Of a stretch of 64,000 bases of DNA, positions 55,824 through 64,000 are shown one piece after another. A program made the position numbers and the translations under genes. Source of the DNA: Lysobacter firmicutimachus (GTDB lineage: Bacteria; Pseudomonadota; Gammaproteobacteria; Xanthomonadales; Xanthomonadaceae). The notes beneath the pieces are model-generated. The model ran no database searches, was not told where the DNA came from, and saw only the letters and a program-made list of their open reading frames with translations. Where the stretch lies: NCBI RefSeq assembly GCF_037027445.1, contig NZ_JBANDL010000002.1:3596001-3660000 (forward strand), given 5' to 3'. Position 1 is the first letter of the stretch. Each line of letters begins with the position of its first letter.

Positions 55824-57770
55824 TTACGCCTGCGGCACCGCCGCGTTCTTGCTGCTGCGGTAGAACAGCCACACCACCGCAGCCAGAACGGCCAGACCGA
55901 CCAGCGAACCGAAGTGGAACTGCTCCGGCAGCGCCAACACCTCGCGGTTGCTGGTGATCACGATCGGGAAGGCGATGGCGATGCCCATCAGCGCCTCGCC
56001 GGTGATCAAACCGGCGGCGAACAGGGTGCCCGGACGGTGCACACGGTCGCTTTCCTCTTCGCTGCTGTTCGCGGTCAGGCCGCGACGGCGGCCGACGATG
56101 TGCGACAGCAGGCCGCCGAGGAAGATCGGCACCATCAGCTCCAACGGCAGGTAGATGCCGATCGCCGCGGCCAGCACCGGCACGCGGAACTTGGCTTTGC
56201 GCGACTTCAGCCATTCGTCGAAAGCGATGATGAGCGCGCCGATGCCGGCGCCGATGCCGATCATCGTCCACGGCAGCTCGCCGCCGAACAGCCCCTTGGC
56301 CACCGAAGCCATCAGCGTCGCCTGCGGCGCCGCCAGCGCATTGGGATGCTCCGGCGTCGGCGCGCCGATGCCGTAGGCGGCGGACAGCAGGTTCAGCACC
56401 GGCGCCATGATCAGCGCGCAGGAGAACGCGCCGATGCCCAGCATCAGCTGCTGCTTCCACGGCGTGGCGCCGACGATGTAGCCGGCCTTGAGATCCTGCA
56501 GGTTGTCGCCGCCGACCGCGGCCGCGCAGCACACCACCGCGCCGATCATGATCGCGGCGACCGCGCCGATCGGCGAGTCGCGCCCCAGCATCAGCACCAG
56601 CACCGCTGAGGCGAACAGGATGGTGGAGATGGTGATGCCCGAGACCGGGTTGTTGGACGAACCGATCAGGCCGGCCAGATAGGCCGACACCGACACGAAC
56701 AGGAAGCCGGCGACGATCATGATGACGGTCATCGGCACGCTGACGAACCAGTTGCCGACGATAGCCTGGTACAGCAGCAACAGCGGCAGCACGAAGCCGA
56801 CCAGGGCGACCAGCATCCACTTCATCGGCAGGTCGCGGTCGGTCTCGGCGACGTCGCCGACCGCCGCGCTCTTGCGCGCCGCGGCCAAGCCGCTCTTGAC
56901 GCCCGACAGCAGCGACTTGCGCAGCGAGAACAGGGTCCACACGCCGCCGATCAGCATGGTGCCGACGCCGAGGTAACGCACCTTCGCCGACCAGATCGCG
57001 CCGCCGATGTCGGCTGCGCTGCCGCCGGCGATGCGCGCCGCCAGGGCCGGATCGGAGTCGAGGAAGAACATGTGGTAGATCGGAATCGCGAACTGCCAGG
57101 ACAGGATCGACCCCGACACGACCACGATGCCGACATTGAGGCCGACGATGTAGCCCACGCCGATCAACGCCGGCGACAGGTTGGTGCCCATGTAGCCCAG
57201 GTACTTGCCCATGAAGCCGGAGATCACCGCGTTGTCGGGGATCAGCTTCATGCCGCTTTCGGCGGCGAGCTTGAGCACCGCGCCGATGCCGCCGGCCAGG
57301 CCGAGGATCTTCATGCCGGGGCCCGGGTTCTCGCCGGCCTTGAGCACCTCGGCCGCGGCCTTGCCTTCGGGGAAGGGGAGCGGGTCTTCGACGATCATCG
57401 AGCGCCGCAGCGGCACCGAGAACAGCACGCCGAGCAGGCCGCCGAGGCCGGCGATGGCCAGCACCCAGGAATAACGGAAGTCGTTCCAGTAACCCAGGAT
57501 CACCAAGGCCGGGATGGTGAAGATCACGCCGGCCGCGATCGACGAACCGGCCGACGCGCCGGTCTGGACGATGTTGTTCTCCAGGATGGTGCCACCGCCG
57601 AGCAGGCGCAGCACCGCCATGGAGATCACCGCGGCCGGGATCGCGGTGGCGATGGTCAGGCCGGCGAACAGGCCCAGGTAGGCGTTGGCGGCGGCCAGGA
57701 TCACCGCCAGGAAAATCGAGAGCGCGACGGCTCGGAAGGTCAATTGCTTCTGCGTTGCGGGCGATGCCAT
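55824..57770 (-). CDS. OPT family oligopeptide transporter
   Basis: 648 residues with about 14-16 membrane helices. Start ATG at 57770 is preceded by GGAGACGCC; a second ATG at 57782 overlaps that ribosome site. Family features are FRAVALSIFLAVILAAANAYLG, ENNIVQTGASAGSS, and VGGDNLQDLKAGYIVGATPWKQQ. OPT proteins import oligopeptides or metal-chelate peptides with protons. It is divergent from the POT transporter and next to a DPP5-like peptidase. Confidence 0.93.
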   Translation of the reverse strand: MASPATQKQLTFRAVALSIFLAVILAAANAYLGLFAGLTIATAIPAAVISMAVLRLLGGGTILENNIVQTGASAGSSIAAGVIFTIPALVILGYWNDFRYSWVLAIAGLGGLLGVLFSVPLRRSMIVEDPLPFPEGKAAAEVLKAGENPGPGMKILGLAGGIGAVLKLAAESGMKLIPDNAVISGFMGKYLGYMGTNLSPALIGVGYIVGLNVGIVVVSGSILSWQFAIPIYHMFFLDSDPALAARIAGGSAADIGGAIWSAKVRYLGVGTMLIGGVWTLFSLRKSLLSGVKSGLAAARKSAAVGDVAETDRDLPMKWMLVALVGFVLPLLLLYQAIVGNWFVSVPMTVIMIVAGFLFVSVSAYLAGLIGSSNNPVSGITISTILFASAVLVLMLGRDSPIGAVAAIMIGAVVCCAAAVGGDNLQDLKAGYIVGATPWKQQLMLGIGAFSCALIMAPVLNLLSAAYGIGAPTPEHPNALAAPQATLMASVAKGLFGGELPWTMIGIGAGIGALIIAFDEWLKSRKAKFRVPVLAAAIGIYLPLELMVPIFLGGLLSHIVGRRRGLTANSSEEESDRVHRPGTLFAAGLITGEALMGIAIAFPIVITSNREVLALPEQFHFGSLVGLAVLAAVVWLFYRSSKNAAVPQA

Positions 57771-58122
57771 CGGCGTCTCCATCGCGGTAGGTCGGGCGGT
57801 AAGGCGGCGTATGGGCGGGTGGGGATCGCCGCCGGGCGGCGCCGCACAATCCGCCGATGATCGCATCCGCCGCGGGCGCCTGTAAAAGTGCAGTGCGGCA
57901 AAAAGCGTGATTGCGCAAACCCCGGCTCCGCCGCGGCAAAGCGGGGTTTTTCCGCATTCATCGGGGAAAAGCGCGATCGCGCACCGTCGCGGCGGGCCGC
58001 CCGGCACAGACGCCGTCCGCCGCGGCGACGGGCGCGCCGGCCGCCCCGGCCTATACTCGCGCCTCCCGGTCCGGCCCGGATCGGCCGGGACCGGTCCGAT
58101 TCCACGAGAGGAACGTCCGCAC
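57771..58122. other. Divergent control region between the OPT and POT genes
   Basis: 352 bp. Near 57917-57951 a stem (AAACCCCG/CGGGGTTT) with T5 resembles a terminator, although no plus-strand gene ends there; its inner part CCCGGCTCCGCCGCgGCAAA recurs near 30726. TATACT at 58052-58057 is a good -10 for the POT gene. Confidence 0.5.
58052..58057 (+). promoter_or_regulatory. Putative -10 box of the POT transporter gene
   Basis: CCTATACTCG in a GC-rich region, 65 bp upstream of the GTG start. No obvious -35 hexamer. Confidence 0.4.
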
Positions 58123-59910
58123 GTGCCCGCCAGCCCCGCCCTGCCCGGTTCCTCTCAACCCGGTCCCGCCGCTTCGCGCGCCGACGAGTTCCTCGGCCAT
58201 CCCAAGGGACTGTACGTCTGCTTCTTCACCGAGATGTGGGAGCGCTTCTCCTTCTACGGCATGAAGGCGCTGCTGCTGTTGTACTTACTCAAGTACCACT
58301 TGTTCGGCGACGACGCCGGCTACGACCTGATCGGCGCCTACGGCGGCCTGGTCTATGCCGTGCCGGTGATCGGCGGCCTGCTCGCCGACCGGTATCTGGG
58401 CATGCGCAAGGCGGTGGTGCTGGGCGGCGTGCTGCTGGTGCTCGGACACCTGGGCATGGCCTACGAGGGCCATGCGGCGAAGATGGTGAACGGCGTGGCG
58501 GTGCGCGACGAGACCGCGCTGCAGGTGTTCTATCTGTCGCTGGCGCTGATCATCGCCGGAGTCGGCTTCCTCAAGCCGAACATCTCCACCATCGTCGGCC
58601 GGCTCTATGCCGAGAACGACCCGCGCCGCGATTCGGGCTTCACCCTGTTCTATGCCGGGATCAACGTCGGCGCGCTGTTCTCGGCCTTGATCTGCGCCTT
58701 CCTCGGCGAAACCTACGGCTGGAAGTACGGCTTCGGCGCCGCCGGCATCGGCATGGTCGCCGGCCTGCTGATGTTCCTGTGGGGCCAGCGCTATCTGCAC
58801 GGCCATGCCGAACCGGCCGACCCGGCCAGGCTGCGCGAAACAGTCCGCGGCCTGTCGCGCGAGGCCTGGATCTACCTGGGCAGCGCCGCCGGCGTGCTGG
58901 CGCTGTGGGGCACCATCCAGCTGGCGTCGCAGGTCACCCTGCGCCTGGGCAGCCTCGACTTCACCGCCGCGCTGGGCATCATGCTGGCGACGCTGGCGGT
59001 GTTCCTGATCTGGTTCTTCGGCTTCATCGCCCGCCATTGCGGCCAGGTCGAACGCCAGCAGATGCTGGCCCTGGTGGTGCTGATCTTCGCGGTGCTGATC
59101 TTCTTCACCCTGTACGAGCAGACCTACGGCTCCTGGGTGACCTTCAACGATCGCCTGATGACCAAGGACATGTTCGGCCTGGCGGTCGGACAGTACGCGC
59201 CGACCCTGCCATGGTCGCTGTTCTCGATGGCGGCCAGCCCGCCGCTGATGGTCGCCGCCCTGGTCGCCAGCGACCGCGGACGCGACGGCCTGGCCAAAAT
59301 CCTGGTGGCCGTGCTGGTGTTCGGCCTGGCTCTGGCGACCGCGCACGACGTGGTGCTCGTGCCGCAGACCGCCGGCTCGCTGACCTACCTGGGCGCGTTC
59401 TTCATCGTCGTGCTGGCGCCGTTGTTCTCCTGGCTGTGGCCGTGGCTGGCGCGGCGCGGGCGCAGCCCGGGCAAGCCGGTGACCATGGCCCTGGGGCTGG
59501 TCTTCGCCGGCCTGTCGTTCCTGCCGCTGGTGGCCGCGGCCGATATCGCCGCCGGCGGCGCCATGGCCAGCGTGTGGTACCTGGTCGCGGCGTATTTCAT
59601 TCTCGAGGTCGGCGAGATGTGCCTGTCGCCGATCGGCCTGTCGGCGGTGACCCAGCTGTCGGTCGCGCGCGTGGTCGGCCTGATGATGGGCGCGTTCTGG
59701 CTGGCGACGGCCTTCTCGGAAGTGCTGGCCGCGCAGTTGGCCAAGATCGCCTCGGTCGAGATTCCCGAAGGCGGCGCGATCGACATGGCCGCGGCCGCCG
59801 CCAAGTACGGCGAACTGTTCTCGATGCTGATGTGGCTGGGCGTCGGCTCCGGCGCCGTCTTCCTGCTGCTGGCGCCGCTGCTGCGGCGCTGGATGCATGG
59901 CGTGAAATGA
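58123..59910 (+). CDS. POT/PTR2 family peptide transporter
   Basis: 595 residues from a GTG at 58123 with GAGAGGAA about 10 bp upstream; no ATG fits. About 14 helices. The proton-coupling ExxER motif is in FFTEMWERFSFYG (E37, E40, R41), followed by GLLADRYLG and GFLKPNIS; GINVGALFSALICAFLGE is the PTR2 signature region. It imports di- and tripeptides with protons. It is divergent from an OPT transporter and near two S9 peptidases. Confidence 0.94.
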   Translation: MPASPALPGSSQPGPAASRADEFLGHPKGLYVCFFTEMWERFSFYGMKALLLLYLLKYHLFGDDAGYDLIGAYGGLVYAVPVIGGLLADRYLGMRKAVVLGGVLLVLGHLGMAYEGHAAKMVNGVAVRDETALQVFYLSLALIIAGVGFLKPNISTIVGRLYAENDPRRDSGFTLFYAGINVGALFSALICAFLGETYGWKYGFGAAGIGMVAGLLMFLWGQRYLHGHAEPADPARLRETVRGLSREAWIYLGSAAGVLALWGTIQLASQVTLRLGSLDFTAALGIMLATLAVFLIWFFGFIARHCGQVERQQMLALVVLIFAVLIFFTLYEQTYGSWVTFNDRLMTKDMFGLAVGQYAPTLPWSLFSMAASPPLMVAALVASDRGRDGLAKILVAVLVFGLALATAHDVVLVPQTAGSLTYLGAFFIVVLAPLFSWLWPWLARRGRSPGKPVTMALGLVFAGLSFLPLVAAADIAAGGAMASVWYLVAAYFILEVGEMCLSPIGLSAVTQLSVARVVGLMMGAFWLATAFSEVLAAQLAKIASVEIPEGGAIDMAAAAAKYGELFSMLMWLGVGSGAVFLLLAPLLRRWMHGVK

Positions 59911-60011
59911 GCGGGGCCGAACGAGGGAGAAGATGAGCGTAGAAGCGGCGGGCATGCGCGGCGGCGGAGGCTCCGCAAACGCCTCGCTCCGCCGCGCTCG
60001 CTCCTGACCTT

Positions 60012-62012
60012 CTACTTCGCCCCGGTCGACGCGGCGGCCCCCGCAGGCGCCGCCGTCCGGCCGCCGAGCGAGCGCGACAGGAACGCCAGCAAGCGGGTGT
60101 AGAACTCGCGCTGGTGCTCATCGACGTAGAAGCCGTGGCCTTCGGTCTTGTAGTACAGGGTTTCCACCGGCACCCCGGCGGCGCGCAAGGCCTTCTCCAT
60201 CTTCTCGCTGTGCGCGATCGGCGCGCGCTGGTCTTCGCCGCCCGCGGCCAGGAACACCGGCACCTTGATCTGTTGCGCCAGTTCGGTCGGCGAGACTTTG
60301 GCCGTCTCTTCCTTGGAGCCGATCCATTCGCGGAGGTAGGTTTCGCCCGAACCGGCCTTCTGGATGTCGCCGGTGCTGTGCATCATCGGCAGGTCGTAGA
60401 CGCCGACGTAACCGGCCGCGCACTTGTACAGCGCGGGCTCCTTGGCCACGCCCATCAGCGAGGCGTAGCCGCCGTAGCTGGCGCCGTACAGACAGATCCT
60501 GGCCGGATCGGCCACGCCCTGCTCGATCGCCCAACGGGTCGCATCGGTGAGGTCGTTCTGCATCGCGCCGCCCCACTGGCGCTGGCCGGCGAGCCGGAAC
60601 GCACGCCCGTAGCCTGCGGAGCCGCGGTAGTTGAGCTGCAGCACGGCATAGCCGGCCTGGGCCAGCATCTGCGCGTCGCTGTCGAACTGCCACACGTCCT
60701 GGATGCCGAACGGACCGCCGTGCGGCATCACCACCATCGGCAGGGACTTGCCGCTGCTGTCCTTGGGCGTGGTCAACAGGCCGGACAGCGCCAGGCCGTC
60801 GCGGGCTTTGAGCCGGATCGGACGCACCGGCGCCATCTTTTCCGGGTCGACCCAGGAGCCGCGGCTGATCACATGCGCGGCATGCTTCTTGGCGTTGTCG
60901 TACAGGAAAATGTCGCCGGGGTTGCGGTCGCTCCAGCTGCGCAGCAGAGCCAGACCGCCGTCTGCGGTCTCGGAGGTGATGCGCACGCCCTCGCCCTTGA
61001 ACGCGGCTTCCAGGCTGCGGTACTGCTTGGCCTCCGGCGAATTCTTGTCGAAGAATTCGCTGCGCGGCACGCCGTCGGCGAAGAACACGCCGACCGGGGT
61101 ATTGCTGTTGCGACGATAGATCACCCGATCCGGATCGGCGACCGCGTCGCGCAGAATCTCCTTGCGGGACTGGTTGGCGATGTCGAAGGCGACGATCGCA
61201 TCCGGGCCCTGCGGCTGCTCGCTGCGGAAGTAGGCGACGCTGTCGTCGGCGGAGAAGCCGATCGGATGATCGATGCCCTCGCCCTGCGCGTCGGAACGCA
61301 GCAACTGCCAGTCCTTGCCTTCGCCGGCGCGGTAGAACAGCTTGCGCACGTTGTCGGTGCCGTAGCCGAGGGCGAAGCGGACCACGCCCTGGTGGTCGGT
61401 GGTGAAGTCGGCGTTGCGCACCGGTGCGATCGCGATCTGGTTGCGGCGACCGGTGTACGCGTCCAGGCGCTCGGCGCGGGTGTAGGCGTCGGCGGCGAAC
61501 TGCTGCACCGAGATCACCACGTTCTTGTCGTCGCCGGGCAGGTCGTCGACCAGGAAGGCGGCGACTTCCTCGACCTTCTTCGGCTGGATGCGGGTGCCGG
61601 CGCCGGCGCCGCGCACGCGGTAGCCGACCAGCACGTCGATGCCGGTGCCGTTGGCGTTCATCGCGTAGATTTCGCCGGTCAGCTGCGGCTGGTCGCGCGA
61701 ACCCAGCTTCTGCGCCATGCCGATCAGCACCCGGGTCGGGCTGACCCAGTGGAAGTCGTGCACGTGATTGTTCTTGCCGAGCCGGAATGCGCCGGTCATC
61801 TTCATGCCCTCGCGGGTGAAGATCACCAACATGGTTTCGTTCTCGGCCGGCACCGAGGCGGCGTAGAACTCGCCGGTCGGCGAAAGCTTGATGTCGACGA
61901 AGGCGTCGCGCTTGACGAACGAAGCCACGTCCACGCCGTCCGCAGCGCTCGCGCCCGCCGGCGGCGGCGCCAGCCCGACGGCCAGCAGCAGCGAATATCC
62001 CCAGAATTTCAT
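60012..62012 (-). CDS. Secreted S9 family peptidase (prolyl oligopeptidase-like)
   Basis: 666 residues with a signal peptide (YSLLLAVGLAPPPAGASA), an N-terminal propeller-like region (about 30-390) and an alpha/beta hydrolase domain with catalytic Ser S512 in GASYGGYAS, Asp near AGGEDQRAP and His in TEGHGFYVD. This is the acylaminoacyl-peptidase/POP-like group common in Lysobacter and Xanthomonas. Its cleavage preference cannot be read from the sequence. It is convergent with the POT transporter; no terminator with a T-run is seen between them. Confidence 0.92.
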   Translation of the reverse strand: MKFWGYSLLLAVGLAPPPAGASAADGVDVASFVKRDAFVDIKLSPTGEFYAASVPAENETMLVIFTREGMKMTGAFRLGKNNHVHDFHWVSPTRVLIGMAQKLGSRDQPQLTGEIYAMNANGTGIDVLVGYRVRGAGAGTRIQPKKVEEVAAFLVDDLPGDDKNVVISVQQFAADAYTRAERLDAYTGRRNQIAIAPVRNADFTTDHQGVVRFALGYGTDNVRKLFYRAGEGKDWQLLRSDAQGEGIDHPIGFSADDSVAYFRSEQPQGPDAIVAFDIANQSRKEILRDAVADPDRVIYRRNSNTPVGVFFADGVPRSEFFDKNSPEAKQYRSLEAAFKGEGVRITSETADGGLALLRSWSDRNPGDIFLYDNAKKHAAHVISRGSWVDPEKMAPVRPIRLKARDGLALSGLLTTPKDSSGKSLPMVVMPHGGPFGIQDVWQFDSDAQMLAQAGYAVLQLNYRGSAGYGRAFRLAGQRQWGGAMQNDLTDATRWAIEQGVADPARICLYGASYGGYASLMGVAKEPALYKCAAGYVGVYDLPMMHSTGDIQKAGSGETYLREWIGSKEETAKVSPTELAQQIKVPVFLAAGGEDQRAPIAHSEKMEKALRAAGVPVETLYYKTEGHGFYVDEHQREFYTRLLAFLSRSLGGRTAAPAGAAASTGAK

Positions 62013-62167
62013 TGCCCGTCCCCCAATGAACGTCGTCCGTGGCGGCCGCCGAAGCGGCCGCTGTCGCTGCGCGACGGGTCGATCATAGGGGGGCTACCGC
62101 GGTCGCACAAACGCACACACATCGCGGCCCAAGCCGCGTGTACGGGCTGCGGCAGGGGCCGCCGGGC

Positions 62168-63067
62168 TCAGCCGGCCGGCCGGTCCAGCGTCGCGCTCAG
62201 CGCCTGGCGCCAGTGCGGCACGTCCAGGCCGTATTCGGCCCGCAGGCGGCCGCTGTCCAGCACCGAATACGCCGGGCGCCGGGCCGGGGTCGGATAGTCG
62301 GCGGTGCCGATCGCCTCGACCCGCGGCCGGCGCGCGATCAGGCCGCGCGCTTGCGCTTCCTCGAAGATCGCCTCGGCGAAACCGTGCCAACTGGTTTGGC
62401 CGCCGGCGACCAGGTGGCGCACGCCGGACTGCTTGAGCCCCTGCCGCAACACCTGCGCCGCGGCGTCGGCCAACAACCAGGCCGGGGTCGGCGAACCGTG
62501 CTGGTCGGCGACCACGCGCAATTCCTCGCGTTCGCCGCCCAGACGCAGCATGGTGCGCAGGAAGTTGTGGCCGCGGGTGGCGTAGACCCAGGCCGTGCGC
62601 AGGATCAGATGCTCGGCGCCGCTGGCCCGGATCGCCTCCTCGCCGGCCAGCTTGCTCTCGCCATAGGCGCTGATCGGGCCGGTCGGATCGGTTTCGAGAT
62701 AAGGCCGGCTGCCGCTGCCGTCGAAGACGTAGTCGGTCGAATAGTGGATCAGGCCGATCCCATCCGCCGCGCACAGCTGCGCCAGCCGCGCCGGCGCCTG
62801 CGCATTGACCGCGAAGGCGAGCTCGCGCTCGCTCTCGGCGCGGTCCACCGCGGTATAAGCGGTCGCGTTGACCACGTGATCCGGGCGCACCCGCCGCAGC
62901 AGGGGTTCGATCGCGTCGGCCTGGGCCAGGTCCAGGGCTTCGCACTCCGCCCCGTCGTCGGCCAGACGTCCGCTGCGCGTGGTCGTCACCACCTCGCCCA
63001 GTGCGGACAGGCTGCGGCGCAGTTCGTGGCCGACCTGGCCGTCGCCGCCGAGCAGCAACAGCCTCAC
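62168..63067 (-). CDS. rfbD: dTDP-4-dehydrorhamnose reductase
   Basis: 299 residues from a GTG overlapping the rfbC TGA (GTGA). The cofactor motif LLLGGDGQVG is at the N-terminus, STDYVFDG follows, and the catalytic pair is in YGESKLAGE. It makes the last step to dTDP-L-rhamnose. The C-terminal half (PARRPAYSVLDSGRL) is typical. Frames open upstream overlap rfbC and were not used. Downstream (62013-62167) no gene is seen. Confidence 0.95.
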   Translation of the reverse strand: MRLLLLGGDGQVGHELRRSLSALGEVVTTTRSGRLADDGAECEALDLAQADAIEPLLRRVRPDHVVNATAYTAVDRAESERELAFAVNAQAPARLAQLCAADGIGLIHYSTDYVFDGSGSRPYLETDPTGPISAYGESKLAGEEAIRASGAEHLILRTAWVYATRGHNFLRTMLRLGGEREELRVVADQHGSPTPAWLLADAAAQVLRQGLKQSGVRHLVAGGQTSWHGFAEAIFEEAQARGLIARRPRVEAIGTADYPTPARRPAYSVLDSGRLRAEYGLDVPHWRQALSATLDRPAG

Positions 63068-63621
63068 GGCGCGTACACCGGCAAGCGGTCCTCGGCGATG
63101 TCCTTCAACCGCGGCGCGACCGCGTCCTTGGCCGACAGGCCGGGCTCGCTGACCGGCCAGTCGATCGCCAGGTCCGGGTCGTCCCAACGCACGCCGGCAT
63201 CGGCCTTGGCGTCGTAGACGTGGGTGCACAGATAGCTGAACACCGCACGCTCGCTGAGCACGGCAAAGCCGTGGGCGAAACCTTCCGGTATCCATAAATG
63301 GCGCTTGTTCTCGGCGCTGAGGACCGCCGCGGTCCAGCGGCCGTAATGCGGCGAGCCGCGGCGGATGTCGACCGCGACGTCCCAGACTTCGCCTTCAAGC
63401 ACCGAGACGTACTTGCCCTGCGGATTGGGCCACTGGTAATGCAGGCCACGCAGCACGCCGCGCGCCGACGAGGACACGTTGCCCTGCACGAAGCGCGGGT
63501 TCAGGCCGTGCGCGGCGAGCTTGTCCTGGTTGAACGATTCGTAGAAGAAGCCGCGCGCGTCGCCGAACACTTGCGGTTCGATGACGACGCAACCGGGCAG
63601 ATCGGTTTCGATGACTTTCAA
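63064..63621 (-). CDS. rfbC: dTDP-4-dehydrorhamnose 3,5-epimerase, TTG start
   Basis: 185 residues, the family's usual length, from a TTG at 63621 with GAGGAAG about 8 bp upstream; no ATG or GTG fits the family N-terminus (LKVIETDLPG). The catalytic His is in LRGLHYQWP and the cupin strand HGFAVLSERAVFSYLCT follows. It epimerises C3 and C5 of the 4-keto sugar made by RfbB. It lies 10 bp after rfbA and overlaps rfbD. Confidence 0.94.
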   Translation of the reverse strand: MKVIETDLPGCVVIEPQVFGDARGFFYESFNQDKLAAHGLNPRFVQGNVSSSARGVLRGLHYQWPNPQGKYVSVLEGEVWDVAVDIRRGSPHYGRWTAAVLSAENKRHLWIPEGFAHGFAVLSERAVFSYLCTHVYDAKADAGVRWDDPDLAIDWPVSEPGLSAKDAVAPRLKDIAEDRLPVYAP

Positions 63622-63631
63622 ACGGTCTTCC

Positions 63632-64000
63632 TCACGGTACGAAGCCGCGTTCGGACAGGCCGAGCAGGTACTGGCCGTAGCCGTTCTTGGCCAGCGGGCG
63701 GGCCAGTTCGACCAATTGGGCGGCATCGATCCAACCATTGCTCCAGGCGATTTCCTCGGGGCAGCAAACGCGCAACCCCTGGCGGGCTTCGATGGTTTCG
63801 ATGTAGTTGGACGCTTCCAGCAGCGATTGATGGGTACCGGTGTCGAGCCAGGCATAGCCGCGGCCGAACCGCTCCAGATGCAGCGAGCCCTCTTCCAGGT
63901 AGATCCGGTTGAGGTCGGTGATCTCCAGCTCGCCGCGCGCCGACGGCTTGAGCCCGGCGGCGAATTCGCTGGCGCGGCCGTCGTAGAAGTACAGGCCGGT
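63632..64000 (-). CDS. rfbA: Glucose-1-phosphate thymidylyltransferase, 3' part only
   Basis: The 122 C-terminal residues are visible; the N-terminus with the nucleotide-binding motif lies beyond the right edge. The match to RfbA is clear: [58 protein letters not shown] and [11 protein letters not shown]. It makes dTDP-glucose from dTTP and glucose 1-phosphate, the first step of rhamnose synthesis. Order rfbA-rfbC-rfbD suggests that rfbB is next to it outside the window. Confidence 0.95.
   Translation of the reverse strand, partial: TGLYFYDGRASEFAAGLKPSARGELEITDLNRIYLEEGSLHLERFGRGYAWLDTGTHQSLLEASNYIETIEARQGLRVCCPEEIAWSNGWIDAAQLVELARPLAKNGYGQYLLGLSERGFVP

Noticed and set aside
57917..57951. 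Terminator for a plus-strand gene
   Set aside because: No plus-strand gene ends upstream; listed only as part of the OPT-POT intergenic region.

Overview
The window is a high-GC, gene-dense chromosomal segment that looks like a gammaproteobacterium of the Lysobacteraceae/Xanthomonadaceae, most likely Lysobacter or a close relative. The reasons are the gene neighbourhoods (petABC-sspAB, a fimT-pilVWXY1E minor pilin operon, an Oar-like TonB receptor, dipeptidyl-peptidase-type S9 enzymes), the very strong G/C third-position bias, and families of short intergenic palindromes of the type seen in this family. The species cannot be fixed without a database search. No phage, plasmid, insertion sequence, integrase or CRISPR array is visible.

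Layout. 1-9 kb (minus strand): uvrB (cut by the left edge) and a six-gene minor pilin operon fimT-pilV-pilW-pilX-pilY1-pilE. 9.3-16.4 kb: tRNA-Asn, ppnN, a large Oar-type TonB-dependent receptor, then the translationally coupled grxD-SDR-marC. 16.6-22.6 kb: sodB, an unusual lipoprotein alpha/beta hydrolase, purEK, and a UPF0434 gene-nadC-DUF3301 run. 22.9-28.3 kb: sspB, sspA, the cytochrome bc1 operon petABC and a lytic transglycosylase. 28.4-38 kb: miaB, a GNAT acetyltransferase, a DUF1501/DUF1800 pair, and a four-gene TetR-HlyD-ABC-permease efflux operon in which every junction is a 4-bp stop/start overlap. 38.0-38.9 kb holds no convincing gene and is packed with repeats, including a 22-unit hexanucleotide array built of four homogeneous blocks.

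38.9-43 kb carries a small lipid or secondary-metabolism cluster: a KAS III-like synthase, a 3beta-HSD/epimerase-like reductase and an MBL hydrolase, divergent from an atypical PAP2/AUR1-like membrane protein. 43-49 kb is an envelope cluster: phoH-ybeY, an orphan pseudopilin, corC, a DUF4105 protein resembling Lnb lipoprotein N-acyltransferase (in the place where E. coli has lnt), and corA. 49.5-62 kb is rich in peptide uptake and breakdown: cstA-ybdD, a DUF819 membrane protein, two secreted S9 peptidases, an OPT transporter and a POT transporter. 62-64 kb is rfbA-rfbC-rfbD for dTDP-L-rhamnose, with rfbA cut by the right edge.

The most interesting candidates are the KAS III/reductase/MBL trio (an ole-like pathway without recognisable oleB or oleC beside it), the Lnb-type protein replacing lnt next to corC, an SDR that has lost its catalytic Ser and Lys, and intergenic repeats that provide the stop codons of neighbouring genes. 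All functions are inferred from motifs and gene order read by eye; no database search was run.
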